Of a stretch of DNA of 5,849 nucleotides, positions 1 through 5,849 are shown in pieces. Where the stretch lies: NCBI GenBank assembly GCA_003694825.1, contig RFJS01000327.1, forward strand, positions 1 through 5,849, written 5' to 3'. How positions within the stretch are numbered: position 1 is the stretch's first letter; every line of letters starts with the position of its first letter. Source of the stretch: Verrucomicrobiota bacterium (GTDB taxonomy: Bacteria; Verrucomicrobiota; Verrucomicrobiia; Opitutales; Opitutaceae). The position numbers and the translations under genes are program-made. The notes below the pieces were generated by a model, which saw only the letters and a list, made by a program, of their open reading frames with translations, made no database searches and was not told the DNA's origin.

Positions 1-73
1 CAACCGAAGGATGGCGCCGCGGCGCATTGAGTGCGTAATTGCTGCGGTCCTCAACTATTTCGTTCTCTGAGAT

Positions 74-1630
74 ATGCCCATTGATCCCTCCCTCCTGGCC
101 GAGCTCGAGGCTCGGCGCGAAAAAGCGCTCAACGGCGGCGGTGCCGACAAGATCGCCCAGCGTCGCGAAAAGGGCCTGATGACGGCGCGTGACCGGCTCG
201 ACGCGTTCTTCGACGATGGCACGTTCATCGAGTTCGGCATGCATGCCCAGCATGCCTGCCATGCTTTCGGCATGGAAAAGCGCGAAATGCCGGCGGACGG
301 TGTCGTCACCGGCATCGGCTACGTGGCCGGGCGACCGGTGGCGGCCTACGCGCACGATTTCACCGTCGGAGGCGGCGCGCTCGGACGCATCCATGCCCGC
401 AAGGTCTGCACGCTGATGGACTATGCGATGAAGGCCGGCATCCCGATCGTGGGTGTCAATGACTCCGGAGGCGCCCGCATCCAGGAAGGTGTCGACTCGC
501 TCAGCGGCTACGGTCAGATCTTCTTCCGCAACGTGGCGGCGAGCGGCCTGGTGCCGCAGATCGCCATCATCGCGGGCCCGTGCGCGGGCGGCGCGGCCTA
601 CTCGCCGGCGCTGATGGACTTCCTCATCATGGTGCGCAACGAGAGCACCAACATGTTCATCTGCGGCCCGCAGGTGATCAAGGCGGCCACCGGTGAGGAC
701 GCGAAGCTCGAGCAGTTCGCCACGGCGGATGCGCACGCCAGTGTCAGCGGCAACATCCATCTCATCGCCAGGGATGACGCCCATGCCGTGGCGCTGGCGC
801 AGAAGCTGCTCAGCTACCTGCCGCTCAACAATCTCGATGATCCCCCGCACCAGCCGACGGAGGCCCTCAGCCTCGATCCGATCGAGAAGATCAATGAGAT
901 CATTCCCTCGGATCCGAAGATGCCCTTCGAGGTGCGCGACGTCATCAACGAGGTCGTCGACAAGAACTCGTTCTTCGAGATCATGGCCTCCTTCGCGCCG
1001 AACCTCGTGGTCGGTTTTGCCCGTATCGACGGCATCGTCGTCGGGGTCGTGGCCAACCAGCCGAAGGTGAAGGCGGGCTGTCTCGATATCGATGCTTCCG
1101 ACAAGGGAGCGCGCTTCGTGCGCACGTGCAATGCCTACGGTATTCCCCTGCTCACGTTTGTGGACGTGCCCGGATACATGCCGGGTCTGGCCCAGGAGCG
1201 CGGCGGCATCATCCGTCACGGGGCGAAGATGCTCTTTGCCTACTCGGCGGCGACGGTTCCGAAGATCACTGTCATCATGCGCAAGGCCTATGGCGGTGCC
1301 TACCTGGCGATGTGCTCGAGCGATCTTGGTGCGGACCTGGTCTACGCATGGCCGACGGCGGAGATCGCGGTGATGGGCGCCGAGGGCGCGGTGAAGGTCA
1401 TCTTCGGCAAGCAGCTCAAGGAGGAGAAAGATCCGCAGAAGAAGCTCGCCGAGCTGATCCAGGAATATCGCGAAGAATTCGCCTCCCCCTACCAGGCGGC
1501 GAAGAACGCGCTGATCACCGATGTGATCAATCCGGCGAACACCCGCGGAGTCGTCTCGCTCGGGCTGCGCACGCTGCTTTCGAAGCGCGAGACGCGTCCG
1601 CCGAAGAAGCACGGCAACATTCCGCTTTAA
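74..1630 (+). CDS. mmdA: Methylmalonyl-CoA decarboxylase alpha subunit (carboxyltransferase)
   Basis: This is the cytoplasmic carboxyltransferase that moves the carboxylate of (S)-methylmalonyl-CoA to the biotin of the carrier protein, releasing propionyl-CoA. The 518-residue length is normal for the MmdA/PccB family. Two crotonase-like halves are visible. The N-half has the glycine-rich oxyanion stretch GPCAGGAAYSPA (168-179). The C-half has VDVPGYMPG (363-371) and RKAYGGAYLAMCS (403-415). The C-terminus ends in the family signature KHGNIPL. The start is well fixed: an in-frame TGA lies at 68-70, one codon upstream of the ATG, and the protein begins as relatives do. There is no Shine-Dalgarno. 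By sequence alone it could be a propionyl-CoA carboxylase beta chain. However, no biotin carboxylase gene is present, and the sodium-pump subunits lie immediately downstream, so a decarboxylase role is inferred. A glutaconyl-CoA decarboxylase is less likely because its alpha subunit is longer and diverged. Confidence 0.93.
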   Translation: MPIDPSLLAELEARREKALNGGGADKIAQRREKGLMTARDRLDAFFDDGTFIEFGMHAQHACHAFGMEKREMPADGVVTGIGYVAGRPVAAYAHDFTVGGGALGRIHARKVCTLMDYAMKAGIPIVGVNDSGGARIQEGVDSLSGYGQIFFRNVAASGLVPQIAIIAGPCAGGAAYSPALMDFLIMVRNESTNMFICGPQVIKAATGEDAKLEQFATADAHASVSGNIHLIARDDAHAVALAQKLLSYLPLNNLDDPPHQPTEALSLDPIEKINEIIPSDPKMPFEVRDVINEVVDKNSFFEIMASFAPNLVVGFARIDGIVVGVVANQPKVKAGCLDIDASDKGARFVRTCNAYGIPLLTFVDVPGYMPGLAQERGGIIRHGAKMLFAYSAATVPKITVIMRKAYGGAYLAMCSSDLGADLVYAWPTAEIAVMGAEGAVKVIFGKQLKEEKDPQKKLAELIQEYREEFASPYQAAKNALITDVINPANTRGVVSLGLRTLLSKRETRPPKKHGNIPL

Positions 1631-1671
1631 CACCTGGATCTCGTCTGGTCTGATCAGGCAACTCCTGTCGC

Positions 1672-2004
1672 ATGAATACTTCCGATATCCTGGCCGCAGC
1701 CGAACAATTGGTCGGCTTTGTCATTGTCATCATGGCCCTGTCGATCCTCTGGGGCCTCACCGCCCTGATGGGGCGGGTGGTCAGTGCGCTGGCGCCCGCG
1801 AAACCGGCTGCGAAGAAGCCGGCTACGCAGAAAGCGGTGGCCGCCCAGTCGTCGACGGAAGGCGATGATGAGCTCGTTGTTATTGCCGCGACAGCCGCGA
1901 TGCTTCTCGGCGAGCGCCATCGTATCGTTTCCGTGAAGCCGGCGCCTTCGACGTGGGGGCAGCAGGGGCGGCGCGACATTCATGCGTCCCACCGGATCCG
2001 GTGA
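1672..2004 (+). CDS. mmdD: Sodium-pump decarboxylase gamma/delta subunit (OadG/MmdD family)
   Basis: This small membrane-anchored subunit of the sodium-translocating decarboxylase is thought, from family knowledge, to hold the carboxyltransferase and biotin carrier to the membrane subunit. Its 110 residues follow the family plan. There is a short N-terminal helix, one membrane segment (about 11-34, rich in V, I, L and A), a flexible Ala/Pro/Lys linker (about 40-58), an acidic stretch (GDDE, 64-67), a predicted helix (DELVVIAATAAMLLG), and a conserved basic tail, W95 to R110, of the form WxxxGRRxIHxSHRxR. It starts 41 nt after mmdA with no Shine-Dalgarno and ends 51 nt before the biotin carrier gene. 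Low-complexity linkers make this family diverge quickly. The identification rests on the TM segment, the tail and the position between the alpha and carrier genes. Whether it is best called gamma (Oad) or delta (Mmd) is only nomenclature. Confidence 0.85.
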   Translation: MNTSDILAAAEQLVGFVIVIMALSILWGLTALMGRVVSALAPAKPAAKKPATQKAVAAQSSTEGDDELVVIAATAAMLLGERHRIVSVKPAPSTWGQQGRRDIHASHRIR

Positions 2005-2055
2005 TCCATTCCCGGAGGTATTTATAAGTCCACAATCATTGATCTCTTTTTTCTC

Positions 2056-2457
<402 letters not shown>

Positions 2458-2490
2458 TCTCCTGTTTCACCGCCGCAAACGATCACGGTC

Positions 2491-3654
2491 ATGGAAATCC
2501 TCCTGCGAATCTGGGAAACCACAGGCTTCGATGCGATCACCTGGCAGATGATGGTGATGTGGGCCGTGGTTGGCGTATTGTTATATCTGGCGGTGGCCAA
2601 GGGGTTTGAGCCGCTGCTGTTGATACCGATCGCTTTCGGTGCGCTGCTGGCGAATCTGCCGACCCACGGGATCATGGAGGGTTTGCTGGGCACGCCCTTC
2701 AAGGTGGATGAGTTCGGCAACGAAACCGGAGGCCTGTTTTATTACTTCTACCAGGGCATTCACCTCGAGTTGTTCCCGCCCATCATTTTCATGGGCGTGG
2801 GCGCGCTGACCGATTTCGGACCGCTGATCGCGAATCCGCGCACGCTGCTGCTCGGCGGGGCGGCGCAGTTTGGCGTCTTCGCCACGCTTTTCGGTGCGAC
2901 TCTGATCGGCTTCAACCTGCCCGAGGCCGCCTCGATCGGTATCATCGGCGGCGCCGACGGCCCGACCTCGATCTTCCTCACCAACAAACTCGCTCCCCAT
3001 CTGCTGGGGCCGGTGGCGGTGGCGGCCTACACCTACATGTCGCTCGTGCCGCTGATCCAGCCGCCGATCATGCGGCTGCTCACCACCGACAAGGAACGGC
3101 GCATCCGCATGAAGACGCTGCGGCCGGTGAGCAAGCTCGAGAAACTCGTCTTCGCCGTGATGGTGATGACCGTCTGCATCTTTCTCGTTCCGGATGCGGC
3201 GGCGCTGCTTTTCATGCTCTTCCTCGGCAACTTCCTGCGGGAGTGCGGGGTGACCGAGCGCCTGAGCAAGGCGGCGCAGAACGAGATCATCAACATCACG
3301 ACGATCTTTCTGGGCACGAGTGTCGGCATCACCATGACCGCCGAACGGTTCCTCAATCTGCAGACGATCGGCATCATTTGCATGGGCGTGGTCGCCTTTG
3401 GCGTCTCCACGGCGGCGGGCGTGCTCATGGCGAAGGTGATGAATCTCGTCAGCCGCAACCCGATCAATCCGCTCATCGGATCGGCGGGCGTCAGCGCGGT
3501 GCCGATGGCCGCGCGGGTTTCCCAGGTCGAAGGTCAGAAGTACGACAAAAACAACTACCTGCTCATGCACGCAATGGGACCGAATGTCGCGGGCGTGATC
3601 GGAACCGCGCTTGTCGCGGGTTACTTCATCGCGGCGCTCGGTTCCGGATCCTGA
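2491..3654 (+). CDS. mmdB: Sodium-translocating decarboxylase beta subunit (OadB/MmdB/GcdB)
   Basis: This integral membrane subunit decarboxylates carboxybiotin and couples the reaction to Na+ export, consuming a periplasmic proton. The 387 residues are almost entirely hydrophobic segments, as usual for the family (about 370-430). Hallmarks seen are [19 protein letters not shown] (39-57), [21 protein letters not shown] (96-116), the re-entrant-loop motif [17 protein letters not shown] (153-169) with the conserved Asp156, [13 protein letters not shown] (246-258), and the second loop [21 protein letters not shown] (323-343) followed by [23 protein letters not shown] (355-377). In Klebsiella OadB, the Asp of the first loop and the Asn/Ser of the later region take part in Na+ binding; equivalents appear present here. 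It starts 33 nt after mmdC with no Shine-Dalgarno. OadB, MmdB and GcdB cannot be separated from the sequence alone, so the substrate is assigned from the linked MmdA. Confidence 0.94.
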   Translation: MEILLRIWETTGFDAITWQMMVMWAVVGVLLYLAVAKGFEPLLLIPIAFGALLANLPTHGIMEGLLGTPFKVDEFGNETGGLFYYFYQGIHLELFPPIIFMGVGALTDFGPLIANPRTLLLGGAAQFGVFATLFGATLIGFNLPEAASIGIIGGADGPTSIFLTNKLAPHLLGPVAVAAYTYMSLVPLIQPPIMRLLTTDKERRIRMKTLRPVSKLEKLVFAVMVMTVCIFLVPDAAALLFMLFLGNFLRECGVTERLSKAAQNEIINITTIFLGTSVGITMTAERFLNLQTIGIICMGVVAFGVSTAAGVLMAKVMNLVSRNPINPLIGSAGVSAVPMAARVSQVEGQKYDKNNYLLMHAMGPNVAGVIGTALVAGYFIAALGSGS

Positions 3655-3726
3655 TCGGCGTCTACCTGTCATCCTGAACACTCAACCGCCCCGTTCCGGT
3701 CGTGAGCGCGGGCCATCTCTACAGCC

Positions 3727-5235
3727 ATGTCTCATTCCTTCCCTGTCATCACTCCTGAAGAGGCGGCAGCCTACATCAACAACGGCGATACCGTCGGGTT
3801 CAGCGGTTTCACGCCGGCGGGTTCGGCAAAGGTCGTGCCGAAGGCGATCGCCGATCGCGCCATCGCCGAGCACGAGGCGGGGCGGCCTTTCCAGATCGGC
3901 GTCATGACGGGCGCCTCGACCGGACCGTCGCTCGATGGCGTGCTCGCCCGGGCCAATGCCGTCGCCTGGCGCACGCCGTATCAGTCCGACCCGGACCTGC
4001 GGCGGTGCATCAACGAAGGACGCGTGCGGTTTTTCGACATGCACCTCTCGGCCATGCCGCAGCAGGTGCGCTACAACTTCTTCGGTCCGGTGCACTGCGC
4101 CGTGGTCGAGGCCTGTGATATCACCGACGACGGTGAGATCGTCCCGACCTCATCCGTCGGTGCTTCGCCCACGTTCTGCCGTTGTGCCGAAAAGATTATC
4201 GTGGAGCTGAACCGCTCTCATCCCCGGGCGCTGCGCGGCATCCACGATATCTACGAGCCCGCGGACCCGCCGCACCGGCGCGAGATCCCCATCTACAAGC
4301 CTTCGGACCGCATCGGTGCTGATTGCATCAAGGTGGATCCGCGCAAGATCGTCGGTGTGGTCGAGACGGAGCAGACCGATGAGACCAGCGGCTTCGACGC
4401 GCCCAACGAGGTCACGCAGCGGATCGGCCAGAACGTCGCCAACTTCCTCGCCGGCGAGATCGCGGCGGGCCGCATCCCGAAGACGTTTTTGCCGATCCAG
4501 TCGGGCGTTGGCAACATCGCCAACGCCGTCCTCGGCGCCCTCGGCCAACACCCCGACATCCCGCCCTTCGAGATGTATACCGAGGTCGTGCAGGACTCGG
4601 TGATCGGGCTCATGGAGCAGGGCAAGGTGCGCTTTGCCAGCACGACGGCGCTGACGCTGAGCCGGGAGAAGATGGAGGAGGTCTACCGGCGGCTCGATTT
4701 CTACAAGGAGCGGCTCGTGCTGCGGCCGCAGGAGATCAGCAACCATCCGGAAGTCGTCCGTCGCCTCGGTATCGTCTCGATTAATACGGCCATCGAGGTG
4801 GATATCTTCGGCAACGTGAACTCCACGCACGTGCTGGGCAAGAGCCTGATGAACGGCATCGGCGGCTCCGGCGATTTCACGCGCAATGCCTTCATTTCGA
4901 TCTTCACCTGCCCGTCCACGGCGAAGGGCGGAAAGATCAGCACGATCGTTCCCCTCGTCTCGCACATGGACCACAGCGAGCACTCGGTGCAAGTGGTGGT
5001 GACCGAGCACGGCGTCGCCGACCTGCGCGGGAAGTCGCCGTCGGAGCGCGCGCGGCTCATCGCCGAGCAGTGCGCCGATCCCAGCTTCCGGGACGAGTTG
5101 CTCGGCTATTTCTCCCGCGTGCGCGACGGACATACGCCGCAGACGCTCGCCGCTGCCTTCGCCATGCACCAGCAGTTCCTGCGCACCGGTTCGATGGCCG
5201 GGGTCGATTGGGAATCGTATTACGGCGCGCAGTGA
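3727..5235 (+). CDS. Acyl-CoA:carboxylate CoA-transferase (succinate/propionate/acetate; Cat1/ScpC/AarC family)
   Basis: This predicted cytoplasmic CoA-transferase belongs to the acetyl-CoA hydrolase/transferase superfamily. The 502 residues match the 500-520 usual for succinyl-CoA:acetate CoA-transferases. Visible motifs are GFSGFTPAGSAKVVPKAI (24-41), QSGVGNIANAVLGALG (258-273), YTEVVQD (284-290) with the probable catalytic Glu286 that forms the glutamyl-CoA thioester in AarC-type enzymes, GIGGSGDFTRNA (377-388) typical of this subgroup, and VVTEHGVADLRGKSPSERARLI near the end. It lies 72 nt behind mmdB, the widest gap in the cluster, with no terminator seen between. The context suggests it transfers CoA from propionyl-CoA to succinate, producing propionate and succinyl-CoA and closing the methylmalonyl-CoA cycle. 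Acetate use (Cat1/AarC) or simple hydrolysis cannot be excluded from sequence. The ATG has no Shine-Dalgarno, but the N-terminus aligns with the family as I know it. Confidence 0.9.
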   Translation: MSHSFPVITPEEAAAYINNGDTVGFSGFTPAGSAKVVPKAIADRAIAEHEAGRPFQIGVMTGASTGPSLDGVLARANAVAWRTPYQSDPDLRRCINEGRVRFFDMHLSAMPQQVRYNFFGPVHCAVVEACDITDDGEIVPTSSVGASPTFCRCAEKIIVELNRSHPRALRGIHDIYEPADPPHRREIPIYKPSDRIGADCIKVDPRKIVGVVETEQTDETSGFDAPNEVTQRIGQNVANFLAGEIAAGRIPKTFLPIQSGVGNIANAVLGALGQHPDIPPFEMYTEVVQDSVIGLMEQGKVRFASTTALTLSREKMEEVYRRLDFYKERLVLRPQEISNHPEVVRRLGIVSINTAIEVDIFGNVNSTHVLGKSLMNGIGGSGDFTRNAFISIFTCPSTAKGGKISTIVPLVSHMDHSEHSVQVVVTEHGVADLRGKSPSERARLIAEQCADPSFRDELLGYFSRVRDGHTPQTLAAAFAMHQQFLRTGSMAGVDWESYYGAQ

Positions 5236-5247
5236 GTCCGGTTCAGG

Positions 5248-5279
5248 CCATTGGCCGGCGCGATTTCGCCGGCCAATGG
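5248..5279 (+). terminator. Strong perfect hairpin just after the CoA-transferase gene
   Basis: CCATTGGCCGGCG (5248-5260) and CGCCGGCCAATGG (5267-5279) form a perfect 13-bp stem with a 6-nt loop (CGATTT). It begins 13 nt after the TGA stop codon. No T-run follows, so it may act mainly to stabilise the 3' end, or work together with the second hairpin downstream at 5301-5332. The same stem would form on either strand. Confidence 0.75.
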
Positions 5280-5300
5280 GCGGGCGGTGACGGGAGGCGG

Positions 5301-5332
5301 CGCGACCGGGGATCGGCGGCGTCGCGATTTTT
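5301..5332 (+). terminator. Rho-independent terminator of the operon
   Basis: CGCGAC (5301-5306) pairs with GTCGCG (5321-5326) around a 14-nt GC-rich loop. It is followed by A and five T (5328-5332), which is the classical layout of an intrinsic terminator on the + strand. It stands 66 nt past the CoA-transferase stop codon and 22 nt after the 13-bp hairpin, so the two probably form a tandem end to the transcript. The stem is short, which limits certainty. Confidence 0.6.
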
Positions 5333-5334
5333 GA

Positions 5335-5360
5335 GCATCCATGCCGCGAGGGCTGGATGC
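5335..5360. repeat. Inverted repeat (hairpin), 7-bp stem
   Basis: GCATCCA (5335-5341) pairs with TGGATGC (5354-5360). After one unpaired T, an inner GCC/GGC extends the stem, leaving a GCGAG loop. It starts 3 nt after the T-run of the operon terminator. Its function is unknown; it could be a further 3'-end structure. Confidence 0.5.
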
Positions 5361-5363
5361 AGG

Positions 5364-5379
5364 ACGGCCGCGCGGCCGT
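5364..5379. repeat. 16-bp perfect palindrome
   Basis: ACGGCCGCGCGGCCGT is a perfect, uninterrupted palindrome in the noncoding region after the operon. It could be a binding site for a dimeric protein or simply a chance product of GC-rich sequence. It has no spacer loop, so as RNA it would need to open several central pairs to fold. Confidence 0.5.
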
Positions 5380-5500
5380 GCTCGTGCTTTCCAGGGCCGG
5401 GGAGAGTTGTAACCGCGGATGAGGCGGTGAAGAATCGCTCGGTCGCGGGCATCGAGCGGATCGGGCGGCGGGTCCCGCCCGCCGGCCCGGGCTGGCGGCA

Positions 5501-5532
5501 ACAGAAAGCGCGACATCGCGGAGATGTCGCGC
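5501..5532 (-). terminator. Hairpin with T-rich tail on the minus strand
   Basis: GCGCGACATC (5508-5517) and GATGTCGCGC (5523-5532) form a perfect 10-bp stem with a 5-nt loop. Read on the minus strand, the stem is followed directly by TTTCTGTT (complement of 5500-5507), as in an intrinsic terminator. On the + strand the stem is followed by CTCAAGCATC, which is not terminator-like. No convincing minus-strand gene lies between it and the window edge, so what it terminates is unknown. It could also act on both strands. Confidence 0.5.
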
Positions 5533-5774
5533 CTCAAGCATCGTGTGGATTTTCTGTTTCGTAAACCGTCCCGCTTCAGCCGGCCGCATCGCCGGTTGCC
5601 CGGGATCCCGCCCAGAGGTTTTTGGCGGGTCCGGCGGCGGTGGTCGGCTGATTCGTCGCCTCGGTTCGGCCGGTTGGACGCCTGTCGAGGTGCCAGCGGG
5701 TGGGGGCGACTTTTCTTCTCTCGGAGGAGAGAAAGAGGCCCGGGAAGGCGACTGTGGGTTTCGTATTCATCGTG

Positions 5775-5849
5775 TCGGATTGGGAATTGATGGGAATACC
5801 CTATCCGCTTCCCGGGATTCTGTAAATCAGGTGCGAATCCGATCGAGGC
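5775..5849 (+). promoter_or_regulatory. Candidate cobalamin riboswitch, 5' part only (cut by the window end)
   Basis: GTAAATCAGGTGCGAATCC (5822-5840) closely resembles the conserved cobalamin-riboswitch core, whose usual form is GGGAA, a few bases, GGTGnnAATCC. GGTGCGAATCC (5830-5840) is the strong part. The GGGAA element would be the weaker variant GTAAA. ATC and GAT flank the core and can pair. Just upstream, GGGAA (5782-5786) pairs with TTCCC (5809-5813) around an inner GATGGG-AATA-CCC-ATC hairpin, which could be an upstream arm. The sequence ends before the region where the conserved CCCGC and the B12 box should occur, so this is untested. It would control a gene beyond the right edge, for example B12 uptake, B12 synthesis or a B12-dependent enzyme. 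Against it: the GGGAA box is imperfect, and a competing 7-bp pairing (5775-5781 with 5836-5842) also exists. Confidence 0.4.

Larger units (their letters stand above)
5236..5849. other. 614-nt intergenic region with no credible gene
   Basis: No open frame here looks coding. The ones present are short, compositionally driven and rich in Arg, Pro and Gly, and they lack family motifs. The region holds the tandem operon terminator, an inverted repeat, a palindrome, a minus-strand terminator-like hairpin, a further imperfect hairpin (CCCGCC 5607-5612 with GGCGGG 5624-5629, and GGA/TCC beyond a one-base bulge), a small 7-bp hairpin (TTCTCTC 5716-5722 with GAGAGAA 5727-5733), and the riboswitch-like sequence at the right edge. 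No tRNA or rRNA sequence was recognised. Confidence 0.6.

Noticed and set aside
1..73. Possible C-terminus of an upstream gene (QPKDGAAAH then stop at 28-30, or a frame open to 70) and a 12-bp palindrome at 14-25
   Set aside because: Too short to recognise in any frame; no promoter with credible spacing was found either. It could equally be an intergenic leader.
1992..2006. Small dyad GGATC-CGGT-GATCC around the mmdD stop codon
   Set aside because: Only a 5-bp stem with no adjacent T-run; too weak to call a terminator or processing site.
2581..3681. 366-codon minus-strand open frame opposite mmdB
   Set aside because: The highly charged, His/Arg-rich product is the expected antisense image of a membrane protein. 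No start context or family match.
3655..3726. Possible internal promoter or terminator before the CoA-transferase
   Set aside because: No stable hairpin or recognisable -35/-10 pair was seen in the 72-nt gap.
4150..5589. 479-codon minus-strand open frame opposite the CoA-transferase
   Set aside because: It lies opposite a gene with clear family motifs. Its product is Arg/Ala/Asp/His-rich with no recognisable domain. It is a typical shadow frame in GC-rich DNA.
5576..5770. 64-codon minus-strand open frame (MNTKPTVAFPGLF...)
   Set aside because: No ribosome site, no recognisable domain, and Arg/Thr/Pro/Ala-rich composition. It would end upstream of the minus-strand terminator-like hairpin, but that alone is not enough.
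5524..5790. 88-codon + strand open frame in the intergenic region
   Set aside because: Arg/Gly/Ser-rich, overlaps hairpins, and lacks any family motif.
5822..5849. tRNA T-arm resemblance (GGTGCGAATCC compared with GGTTCGAATCC)
   Set aside because: The T-stem fails beyond two pairs, and no acceptor, D or anticodon arms can be drawn around it. The cobalamin-riboswitch resemblance fits better.

Overview
The window is a compact, GC-rich bacterial operon, all on the + strand. It encodes a complete biotin-dependent, sodium-translocating methylmalonyl-CoA decarboxylase followed by an acyl-CoA:carboxylate CoA-transferase. This is the terminal module of the succinate (methylmalonyl-CoA) route to propionate. 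The organism is probably an anaerobic or facultative fermenter. High GC, no Shine-Dalgarno sequence in front of any of the five genes, and the protein styles suggest Verrucomicrobiota (Opitutus-like propionate producers) or a relative. That placement is inference, since the window contains no phylogenetic marker.

Layout: 1-73 is a short leader or the tail of something upstream. 74-1630 is the carboxyltransferase (alpha, MmdA). 1672-2004 is the small membrane-anchored OadG/MmdD-type subunit. 2056-2457 is the biotin carrier protein (MmdC). 2491-3654 is the membrane sodium-pump subunit (beta, MmdB/OadB). 3727-5235 is the CoA-transferase (Cat1/ScpC/AarC family). Gaps between genes are 33 to 72 nt with no convincing terminator, so one transcript is likely.

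The genes fit together as a cycle. MmdA moves the carboxylate of methylmalonyl-CoA onto the biotin of MmdC, giving propionyl-CoA. Carboxybiotin is decarboxylated at MmdB, which exports Na+, and MmdD holds the complex together. The CoA-transferase can then pass CoA from propionyl-CoA to succinate (or acetate), releasing propionate and regenerating succinyl-CoA. The cobalamin-dependent mutase and the epimerase that supply methylmalonyl-CoA are not in the window.

5236-5849 is a 614-nt stretch with no credible gene but much secondary structure. It holds a very stable hairpin and a classical hairpin plus T-run just past the operon, a 16-bp palindrome, and a hairpin that looks like a terminator for the opposite strand. 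At the right edge is a sequence resembling the core of a cobalamin riboswitch, cut off by the window end. I found no clearly novel system; the right-hand intergenic region is the part most worth a second look.
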